A DNA stretch of 64,000 nucleotides, from assembly GCA_012845835.1 (NCBI GenBank), contig JABAKD010000011.1, forward strand, positions 13,478,214 to 13,542,213, read 5' to 3'. The stretch's first letter is position 1. Every line of letters begins with the position of its first letter. The position numbers and the translations under genes are program-made. The notes under the pieces were generated by a model. The model saw only the letters and a list, made by a program, of their open reading frames with translations, did not search any database and was not told the DNA's origin. Source of the stretch: Undaria pinnatifida (lineage: Eukaryota; Sar; Phaeophyceae; Laminariales; Alariaceae). This document shows, one piece after another, positions 48,601 to 60,600 of this stretch.

Positions 48601-51600
48601 GCAGCAGTGCAAGCTATGAGTTGCGCGTGTCCTATAGGTACTTGCCTTGGAGGTCTGGAGACTGGAAGATCGTCGTGGGCTAATGTATTAGGCTGTTACT
48701 AGACGACTAGTAGCAGCCCGGGTTGCTTAGTGTGAAGGAAGCTATCATATCATATCATATCATATCATATCGTATCATATCATATCATATCGTATCATAT
48801 CATATCATATCATATCATATCATAGCATATAATATCATATCATACCATATCGTATCGTATCATATCACATCATATCATATCATGTCATATAATATCATAT
48901 TATATCATATCATGTCATATCATATCATGTCATATCATATAATCGTCAGGCTCTAATCGTCCTTTTTTTTCCCTGAAGCCCGTACAGGGTATTTCTGGCC
49001 AATCCCCGTTAGAGGACCCCAGTTCCGTTGAAACACTTTTTTTTGGGGGGGGGGCTATGGATCGCAGGTTCTCGTCCAACTGAAACATGATACGAAGCCC
49101 CGTGAGTATGCTCCGATTTACTGTCATGGTTGTTGTTCTCGCACGAACTCTTCGCCATCACCTACGTAGACCATGGTCACAGGACAAGCTCCAATCATTC
49201 TAGACCGAAAGAACACTACAAGTTCCTCAGGAGAAGAAAATGAACAAAATGGCGCACATACTATAGCTACAACGTGAGCCTGGGTGGGTCTTATCACTTT
49301 GGAGTGGGCGGAAGAACGCCTCAGGAACAACACATATCACAAACCAAAAGAAAGCACATGTCGTATATAGCTACGTATACAAATTATCGTAGGGTGGAAG
49401 CCCTTGAGCGCACCTTCCTATCGCGTTGAGAGGCCGGACGTGTTCCTTCATCGCGCCACCCGCGTTTGCTCGCAGTGCCTTCGCCGAGGTGCTCAATGCC
49501 AGAGACCGCTTGAACTTAGCGAGCACCAAGAGCACTCTCAAGAATGTGCCTATAGGAGACGATAGATAGGGCGAGGGGAGGAGGGGTTAATTGGGTGTGC
49601 TATTAATAGCGATTTCACATAAGGCGTTTACGGACAAAGTGTTAACCAGCTCGGCGTGACCGCAGGTAGGAATTCCCCACGTTTGACTTTTGATTGGTGG
49701 GGAAGCTTGAGGAATTTGACGTCAACGAATCCGACCGACACCGACTACCCGTTTCGCGAAATGGTGCGAGGGTCTGACGTAGTTTGCTAATAAAACGAAA
49801 CCTAGGGAGGAGGGGATAAAAAATAATGAGCTCATACTAATTTCAAGACATATTTTTGTCGTAGAGGGAGACAACACAATGTACACTAGGGGTCCACCCA
49901 ACAAGGCGGTATCCCTATATAAGGCGGTATCCCGATATAACGCGGTCAAAAGTGGTTGGCGCTACTGGGGAATCGCACTCATAACCCGGACTGTAAAAGG
50001 CGGCTTCCCCGATAAGGCGGTCATATTGCTCTCTACACCACACCACACCACACCACACCACACCGCCATACTGGGGGGGCCCTGCTGTGTAGGGGGAGTC
50101 CTGGAATTCGACTTGACTCCTACTAGTCCGAGACATTCATCAATCCCCATGTTCGGCGGAGAAAATACAGAACGTTTCAAACCATAAATCTTATTGCAGA
50201 CATAAATCTTGGAATCCCCTTTCCCCCATTGCGTCGTTATGATGTATAGCAGCTGTCTCCTTCTTGCCTATCAGGCCTTATCGCCTGCCCGAACGCATAG
50301 CTCCACCCCCCCGCCCCCCCCCCCCCCCTTCGGGTTAGAAGGCATCTGGAGGACAGCAAGCAACTAATACCAGAGGCGTGACATCCAACCAAGCAACCCT
50401 CGTGCGAGCGACCAATACAGAGCCAGAGGCATCCCTGCACAGCAATAGTCGGAGCCCAGGTTACTGCTGCCTAATCTTACTACACATACCAGTACCTGGT
50501 CGTGTTTTGTGGTTCGACTTCCAATTCATGAGCTTAGCACGTCGCGAAAGTGCTTAGCTGCTGAGAAGGGATTTATTATATTATCACACCTGGTGTTAAA
50601 AAGCTCAGCAATAGTGTGTGCTAAAGACGCCGCCAATCAGAACGCTTGCGATAGTTCTTCAGAGAAAGCCTGCAGATATACATACCCTTATACCACGTAT
50701 TCACCGGTTTCGAAGGCAAGTCTCTGCTCTTGACGGACGTTAGGTTTGCCTTTGCCTGTCCATCTCGGTCATGCAAATCAAACGATTATAGACAAATTTC
50801 TCATTTATGACGATTTTTGCTTTCTCTTGCCTGCCAATAGCTTCTACCTATGCATCCGGGACATACAAATGGAGCGGTTCTATTACGGGGGACCATAGTA
50901 AATAGGACCTACGGTACACACAAAAACCAATATATTTACCTATTTTGACTAAGAATATTTGGTCCTATTTACTATGGTCCCCCGTAATAGAACGAATTTT
51001 TCTCGTTGAACGACATGTCTCCTTTTACCACGATGTTTCTCTCCTCTTGCCTGTCCATCGGGCCCGAAAAAATCAAATCATTTTACAACCAATTTGACCA
51101 GTTTAGAAAGAATTTGATCAGGCTTCAACTAAGTTACTCATTCTAATGCCAATGTGCTTATGTTAGCCCTTGCCTGTCATTGAATTTTGTCCATTCATCT
51201 GGGACTTAAAAAATCGAAACATTTTATAACAAAACTCGTTTTGGGACGAATTTGGTCATTTTAGAACGAGCGTAATCCTTTTAGATCCAAGTTTATCTTT
51301 TTAGAACGATTTTGCTCATCTCTTGCCTGTCATTAGCTTAGGTCTATTCATCAAGGCCGTACAAATCAAACCATTTCAGACCAAAGTTGATCAGTTTACG
51401 ACGCTTTTTGCTCATGTCCAAACGAATTTTATCGTTCAGGACGACGTTTCTCTCCTCCCCCCTGTCGCTAGCTGTTGCCTGCCCACCCGGGCCAAACAAA
51501 TCAAGCCATTTTAGAACAAAGCTGATCAGTTTACAATGAATTTACTTAATTCTAATCAAATGTTGCGCATTCTCGAACATTGTTTCTTCATGTTATAACG

Positions 51601-54600
51601 AATGTTGTCTCCGTGCCACCGCTGAAAGGGGGTGGTTGATAACTTGAATGCCGCCAGGCGCTGAGACTTGCCTGTCATTAACTTTTGCCTGTCCATCTGG
51701 GCAAGATGGCCCCTTCCGTAAGCGACATACAGTTGATGGGTCTCGGGGTCCACCACGAATGCCGCCGCCGCGTTCATGTCCTCCCCGTGCACCAACCTTT
51801 GGCCGAACAAGACCGACAACAGCAACAATCTTCCACAGATCAAACATCTATTCGGTGTCCCCCCCTCGTGTTTCAAAGTTTCGCCAAACGAGACCGTCAA
51901 CAAACGTTGCGCAACTTATCATATATATATATATATATATACGTGTGGAAATCAACACGAACGGTTGTCTGCTCATTCTCCCCGCGGTGTGATAATAGCC
52001 GCCGCCGTCGCATTCATATCCTCCCCGTGCACCAACCTTTTTGCCAAACTGGACCGACAACGATGTTGCGGAAATAAACATCAACCATTGCGTGCAATTT
52101 TGCGGAAATCAACACCACCAATCGGTGGGCTGCGAGATGGCCGACTATTCAGTAAGTCGCCCACCGTGATCAATTGTTTACGTGTTACCGCTTGTTGCGT
52201 GCCGCGTTCGGGTCTTCCCCGTGCACCAATCTTTCGGTAAACAACACTGTCAACAATTTTGCGAGAAACAACACCAACCGGGTGTTTGACCGGGCTGCGG
52301 CTTAAGACTCTTAAGTCGTCGACCAGATGTTGGTTGTAGAGGCTGTGATTTCGCGGATTCTTCTATTTCTTTTGCTCATCCCATCTTATCATCTTCGCAC
52401 TGTCTCCTTTCTCCGTCTCCCTCCTTAGATGTTAACTCAGATCCTGAGTCACTAAGCAGGCTCTTGTCCCCGCCTTCCCCACTACGGCACGCGCCTTCGT
52501 TTTTATCTCGAGAAAACTTCAGCCCTTTTCTTCCTTCGTCAACGGTTAATGGCATCGAATTGCGAGCATTTAGTCTCCGACTAATTATTATTAACACTTT
52601 GTTTATACACACGTATCACTGTCAGCAATTACTTCATGGACGCAGGCTACAAGTAGCGGCAGAGGTGCACCAACCATTGTGTTTGCTGGGGCTTCCCGCT
52701 TGAGAAGCGGTATCGTCCAATAACAATGATTGAAAACTAATGATTGAAAACCAATGGTTGACAAACGAAACAAAAATGCTACCCGACGAACAAGCAAACT
52801 ACCTGGGTACACACGCATATAATGACGAGTTATTGTTTGGTACATTTCGAAAAAAAGTGCCGAGCCATTATCACGATGACCAAAGGAAGGCGCGTATTCC
52901 GTAGCGGGGAGGGGGGAGAAGATAGCCTGCTTTTGTGGCCCCGTATCTGAGTTATACGCCTACGGAAATGAAAAGGAGAAAGAGAAAAAGGTGCGAAGAC
53001 GATAGAAATGATGAGCAAAACAACAACAGAAAAAACAAAAATGGAATTCCGAGGATTTTTGGTTTAGATGGGTTAAGGAGGGTTAAGGAGGGTTAAGGAG
53101 GGTTAAGGAGGGTTAAGGAGGGTTAAGGAGGGTTAAGGAGGGTTAAGGAGGGTTAAGGAGGGTTAAGGAGGGTTAAGGAGGGTTAAGGAGAGTTAAGGAG
53201 GGTTAAGGAGAGTTAAGGAGGGTTAAGAAGAGTTAAGGAGGGTTAAGGAGGGTTAAGGAGGGTTAAGGAGGGTTAAGGAGGGTTAAGGAGTACCGTCGTT
53301 CAGAACACGTCTCTCGAAAAAAAAGAATGTGCTACCCGTATCGTAGTGCGCGTCAGTCGCATGCGGTGTCTCCACCTCACCCTCAAACTGACTTATCTGA
53401 GGAAGAAAAAATAAACGAAAGTACGAAAATGCAATCCAACGAAATATTTGCCATGGCCCACGCATGGAACGGATAATACCGTGACGCCCACAACTCTCAC
53501 AGCTTTCCAACGATATTGAGCAGTTCCTGAGTGCAGCTGACACGTGATGCGGCAGAGGTGACCTCGCCATTTTTGTTTTCTGGAGACCCTCACTTTAGGA
53601 TCTCCATGTAGCTGAAAACCGCGAACCCGGTGAATAAACCCCGTGACCCAGGAACACAAAACAAAAACAAGGAAAAAATTAACTTCGCAAAAACCAAAAT
53701 GACGATGTTCCCAATGATTTTCACTTCGCAAAAATCACTTCGCAAAAAATCACTTCGCAAAAACCAACGATTTTGGGCGTTAAGGAGACACCCCACCCAC
53801 AAAAAATGCTTTCCACAAAAAAGAGGCATGCCTTCATGCCTCTGTTTATCATGGCGCGCGCGTCTTGATTCCCCCCACCTTATGAAAGCGGCCAAGGGAG
53901 TCGACTTGGACAGCGCAGATCTATCGTCATTGACGTTCGCGATCCGAAGGTCCACGTTGCCCGGGAACAGGGTCAGTCTTGTTAGGCCTGCTCGGACCGT
54001 GAGACGGTGGGGGTTGTGCTTTTCAGACTTGAACGTGTGGATACAGCCCCACCTGGCGAGCAACATAGAAGCATAAATCGAAGGGGCGTGGGGGGGGGGG
54101 GGGGGGGGGGGGGGGGGAGGGCGGTGTTCTCGGTTTGTGCATGGCCGTAGTCGTATGACCATAGACCCTCGCATTCCTACTTTGCCGGGACGGAGGACGT
54201 CGGGTTTTCGCCAACCAGGCAGACATTGTTCGCACCAAGCGCGAAGCGCCGTGAGGTGTTCGGCGAGTCGCATGAAGGGTGAACTGCATCCTTCCAAGAA
54301 CCGCTCGTAAGACGGACTTCGGCACCTTGCGCCTAGTTTCTTGCTTATGGATGACAGCACCAATGAGTTATACTTTGTTTTCTGGTGTGACCACTCCAGA
54401 GACAGCAATGGGTATTGCTATGCAACTGCCTCGTGAGTGCCTGACCATATTTACACTACGATATGGGATCATTTCCCATTCCCCTTGCGCGGAGGTACGG
54501 TTCTCCATCCCACACGATACGATCTACTCGACAACTATCCTGGTGACCGCTAAAAAAAAAAAAAAAAAAACCCTGGTTGTCTAGCTCACGCAGCGATTGG

Positions 54601-57600
54601 CACATTTTACCGGGGGTTGAGCGGGGGGGGGTGAAAAAGAAGGATACCATGTCATAACAAGTTGCATCATCGTGTTGGTTGCCGTGCGTACGTTTACATT
54701 TAACGTTTTTATTTATCGCAGCGGTCTTCGTTTTAGTTTCCACGGCATTCTTTTTTTTCGCGGTCGAAACTCACCCTTGTGCCGCCCGCACGCACACCGT
54801 CGGGGGTGGCAAATGTACGGCGTGGTAAGACAACGGCGGCATTATTTTACCTAAAATACGTTGTGGAAGGCGGCGCCCCTCAACCCAAAAATCGTCGGGA
54901 TGCCATTCTTTTTTCTTGCCAGTAAGAACATTTTTTCATGCCTAGGTCATCGTGTTGCATTTTTCAGTTTTGCTCGAAAATAATATTTTGGCTGACGAGA
55001 TGAAGAGCTCCCCACGGGAGGGACGAGCCTCACAAGAAGAACGGTGCACGTTTACTCTAGCTTGTGTCATGCACCCTATGCTATGGTGCCAGTTTTTTTT
55101 CCTTCTTTCTTTCTTTTCCCATCCCATTTATTGTCCTCGCGCTACTCTCGTGCTCCCTCCCAGTAGTAACTCAGATCCGGGGTCACATAGCGGGCCCTTC
55201 TCCCCCCTCCCCACTTACAGTATGTGCCTTCATTTTCATCATTTTTATCGCGAGAAGAAATCAGCATTCTCTTCCCTCGTCGACTCGCGTCGAATGGTGC
55301 CAGGGGGAATAGCGCGTGTCGCAATAAACCCCTTTGAGGCTTGAGAGGGAAGAATTGACGACGAAAACTGAACGCTCTGCGCGATAAATGAAGGCACGTA
55401 CCGGGGGGGGGCACAAGAAACAACATCGGTGACCACGGCTTGTCCAGAATATGGAAACAAAAAAGTGTTGATAAAAAAATTACTCTCACCCCAGATTGTC
55501 TTTCCCGCCCTTGCTCTGCACACCGGCGCTGTCTTTGAACTGCAGCTCCACCACCAGCTTCGTCTGCACGTTCAGCGGAATCCTGTTTGGTTGCAAAGAA
55601 ACGAAGCCATGGCGAAGGACCCCGGGGCAGCGTCAACCGTAAGCTCGCACCTTGCGCGGCCCTGCGACGCTGTCCCGAGGTCGGCCGTACGTGTTTGATA
55701 CCAACTTTTTCAGGGCAGCACCGTTCCGCAGAAAGACGCATGCTGCCCCCCCCCCCCCCCCCCCAACTTTTCATCAGCAAAATGGCCGATTTTTTTAGAA
55801 ACCGGCTCCCGGTCGTATCTCCCGAAACAAGGTGCCCTTTGCCACCCGGACGTCACGGTTCGATAGTCCTTTACAAGCAAGAACGTACGTGAAGATATTT
55901 TGTTTTTATAGCGATCCTACCTCGTGTCGAACAGCCGTGAAACGTTCGCTCAAGAAAGTCAGTTGGGTTTTTTTTTTGGGGGGGGAGGAGGGTATCGTAG
56001 AATCAGTCTAAAACCTACCTAGAGGTGCACCAACTATTCTCAATGAGTTACGGTAGGGAGGGTACCCCCTTTTCACTAGTGTGTTTGAGCTATCATATCA
56101 AATCGTATCATATCATATCATATCATATCATATCATGTCATATCATATCGTATCATATCATATCATATCATTTTGTATCATATCATGTCATATCATGTCA
56201 TATCATGTGATATCATTTCATATATTATCATATCGTATCATATCGTATCATATCATAATATCATACCATACTCGCGCGAGTGACTCAGTACCTCGCGGAA
56301 AAAAACACGTTAGGCGATATTTTTGTAGCAGCGTAGATCACCCTCCATTTGCGGATTGGTTTCGTCAATCCGAAACATCAAGAAACGAAAGACAGCAAAG
56401 GAACGAATGGGTTACTCGCAGCCTGGGTCTAAGGAGCTCAGAAACTTCTTAGAATATTCTGAACCTGAACCCCTAACGTGGGATGACTCAAGGTTAATAC
56501 CAAGGTTAACACATTACCCGGCGAAGATGTTGCGAGTTTCCAGCAGAGCGTACGATTCCACTTTTCCGGTCGCCTCGTGCTTGACGGAGCTTCGGGCGAT
56601 GTCCGCCCACTGGGTGGAAAGCATCTTGCCGTGCAGCCGCTTTCCGACGTACAGCCCGAACGCCAATCGGACCTGATTTTTGCATTAAAAATCATCACGC
56701 ATGAGAAACATCGGGTTACAGTATAGATAGATGCCTGTTTTTCCCCCTTCAATGCGGTCCGTGCGCAGAACAAGGCTGAACGTGTTATTGAATGTGTTAG
56801 TCCTCTTGACCCTGCCATCAGAAGGGGAGTCACCGACCTGTATCCTTCACGAGGGTATACACACACCGTGACACGCGCGATCGAAGTATCACACACAGCT
56901 TGCAAAAATGACCAAAAACCCTTGTTGGTGGATCTCACACACACAGCTAAAGTGATTTATTCCATTTATGTTTTCAATATATGTATATATACTTCCGGGT
57001 TGACAGGAAGTATGTTGCTATAAGGGTGCCCCAAACTGTTTATGGGGCTGCTCAGCTGAGGACCTCCACAAAAAATCGTTGCAAAAATAGCCCCTCTTAT
57101 ACGGTGTGCCACGAGGTGATCGATCGCACAAACTCCACCCCCCTGCCTTCACGACAAACTTGCTCCCGCGCTGCGCTTGAGTGACCCGATGAATAAATCT
57201 CATACCGTGTGTGTATGACGAATACCCAAAAGTACATTTTAGACACTGTATCTGACGACTATTAAAGTACCGTAGATTTTAGATTATCTAAACGAACGAA
57301 ATAAGGTAAGCGTACACTTCCATTGTGGAGGAGCCCATCATTGTTCGTAAGTTAGTAAACGTTTTGGTCGAAAAGCGTTACAGAAGGACTTAGCCCCTAG
57401 CGCAGCACGCCTCGCAAGGTGACTGATCGCACCAAATTCGCCGGCAGTGCAACGCTCTTCTTGCGTTTCTCAGTAGGGTGTCTTCTGCGAATTTTTCCAA
57501 ACCAACTCATGAAATCTTCCGCGAAAAAGCGGGATAAGAAACATGCTTTCCTACCTCGAGCTATGACGTTCATCGGTCTTATTATTATTGTATAAAACTA

Positions 57601-60600
57601 TTTTAAATACGCCAGCTGTGAGTTCGATAAATTCAAGGCTATACAACCGCCGAGATTAGACTATGAAATACCTGGTACGCTAATTCAGTCCCGTGACTGA
57701 GTGGTCTGTTGAATAAAGCTATACAAACCCACGCATGGCATGCTCAGCGGTGAACGATTTACCGACCAAGCCACAGTCACCTATCCATGTAACCAACACC
57801 TTACCTTCCCGATAACCTTGCTTCCGCTCCGCTTGGGCAACCCAAGCAGGTAGTCCCAAAACACGCAGAAGCCTCGACTTTGATTGTACGGCCTCTGCAT
57901 GATTCCCCCGACCCCCGGCCTCCACCCTCCTACGGCCTGCGCGGCCCTTGCCTCTTCCCCGTAGCCGTGTTCGCCGTGCTGGCTACGCCATCCGCCTGCC
58001 CCAAACATGGGATGAGCGCCGCCCCCTGGGCGTCCGCCCGAGAGCGTTTGCTGTACTTCCATTAGCTGCCGTTCCTTGGCAAGGGTCTGTGGATTGGCGA
58101 AAAACGCGCGAAAGGCCGGTCGGTGCCATGAATGGAAGCACGCTCTTGTGGGAACAAATATTTTTCAGCATTTATTTGAAGAACCTGTCACTCTTTGGCG
58201 AGACTCGGAGGATCGATCGATCGATCGGCCGATCGTTTGCAAAAACAAAAACCGCGTGAGGCCGATGCTAATGGAAGATAAATATCTTGTAAGAAAAACA
58301 GTCTTCAGCGACACGTTCACGCGGTAATTTTGGAACTTAGTTTTTTACAAGAGTGTTTCCATTAGGATGGGTGTAAGATAGATACGCATGCTTCGGTGGG
58401 ACCGCGAATGTTTTTTATTGGGACTCACCTTTTCTGTCCAACGGGCTCTACACCTCCGCCAAAAGCTGCGTTTGAGGGGGGGAAAAAAAAAGGTACAACC
58501 CCGATGCACAATCCCGGCGACCTAGGTATGCAACAAATACGAACTGAACCACCAAATGGTATCTTGTCACAACGCTGGCCACATTGACGAGCTCTGTCAG
58601 TTTACAAGTGTTTGAGCCGGAAAAAGGTGGTGTACCCCAATCGACAACGGAGACAAAAGGAAGGTACAAACCCGATGCGCAATCCCACCGCCTAGGTATA
58701 CAACGAATAAGAAAAGCCTGCCGCACAACTGGTATGACAAATGGTATCTTATCTCAACGTTGGTCTAGTTGACAAGCTTTATTTGACTTGGAAAAGGGTA
58801 CTGTGCCCCTAGACTATACATCGAGTAAAAAGGAGGGTACAAACCCGATGCGCAATCCCACGACCTACGTCTACAGCAAATAAGAAGAACTAAAGCACAA
58901 AGAAGAACTAAAGCACAAACAGCACAGTATCTTAACGTCAACCAAATTGACGATTCCTGTCAGTTACAAGTGCTTGAGCCGAAAAACGATACTGCACCCT
59001 ATCGACAACGGAGAAAAAAGAAAGGTAAAAGTAGACGCACAACCCCACGGCCTCCGCCCATATACAACGAGTAAGAACAACCAAAGCGGTACCTTATCTC
59101 GACGTTAGCCTAGTTTGACGAGCTCTGCTTGAGCCGAAAAAAGGTACTGCACCCCCTTCGAAAACGGAGGAAAAAAGAAAGTCGCAAAGCCGCTGTACAA
59201 TGCCACGGCCTGGGTGTGCGAAGAATAAGAACTAAAGCACCGAAGGTATCTTATCTCAACGTTGGCCTAGTTTGACGAGCTCTGCTTGAGCCGAAAAAAG
59301 GTATTGTACCCCTATCTACAATGGAGAATAAAGAGAAGGTGCAAACCCGATGCACAATCCCGCGACCTAGGTATGCAACAAATAAATAAAATAAACAAGC
59401 GCTAAGCCACCAAGTGTCATCTTGTCTCAACGTTGGCCACATTGACGAGCTCTGTCAGTTACCAAAAAAAGGTCATGTACCCCTATATCGACTACGGGAA
59501 AAAAGAAGGGTACAAGCACGCCGCACAATCCCACGGCCAAGGTATACAATGTGTAAGAAAAACGTGTTCAAGGCTACGGTGCCATAAGGGGCACTCTTAG
59601 CGTCATTCTTAGCGTCATTCTTAGCGCCACTCTTAACGTCATTCTTATCGCCACTCTTAACGTCACTCTTAGCGTCGCTCTTAGGACCACTCTTAGGGCC
59701 ACTCTTAGGGTCATTCTTAGCGTCTCTCTCAGCGTCACTCTCAGAGCCTGCCGTCTGCAGTGGCTCTGGATCACTCGTGCGAGTAACCCCCCTGTTCCTT
59801 TGCGGTCTTTAGCTTTCGCGCGAGTATGATAGGTCGATATGATATGATATGATATCATATCATATCATATTATATGGTATGGTATGATATGATATGATAT
59901 GATATGATATGATATGATATGATATGATATGATATGATATGATATGATATGATGTGATATTATATGATGTGATATGATATTATATGATATGACATTATAT
60001 GATACGATATGAAATGATATGATATGATATGATATATGATATGGTATATGATATGATATGATATCGAAAACCCAGAGGTGAAGAAAGGGGTATTCCCCCG
60101 ACGGCGGCCTTGACGGCCTTGGTCAATGGTATCCCAAACGTTAGCCTGGTGAGACCAGCTATGTTAGTTGCAAGTGTTTGAGCCGAAAAAAGGTACCGTA
60201 CCTTGATCGAAAAACGTTGTAAATAAAATGTGCGTAATTTATTTCTCGATTCCCTATCTTCTCTTTAAGGAGCCGACCATTTTCTTATTTTTATAACACC
60301 ATACTTGGTATGTTTTGTTTTTGTTTCTTTATTTTGTTTGTATAATTTGTATTTTCCGCAGCAGCAGCTACCATGGTATATTTCGGGTGCTATAGTCGCC
60401 TATGGAAGACGCCTCACGGAAAGCGCCTCAAACCCTGAGCCACAGCTGTTGCGTCCGCTTTATGACATGTGAAGAAAGCTTACGCTCAGCCCAATCTGTC
60501 TGGAACTAACAGCGTATCACTAAACCGTGCGCCTTGTCGTGTTGCATCCCGTAAGGATATGCCTAAAGTTTGGGCATTCTACAACCCCTAACCCGTTCAA

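Noticed and set aside
53590-54408. 272-codon frame on the - strand as one exon
   Set aside because: Only 53906-54052 carries family-like sequence and borders on good splice signals; the rest is family-6 repeat, poly-G and short ACTTCGCAAAA repeats.
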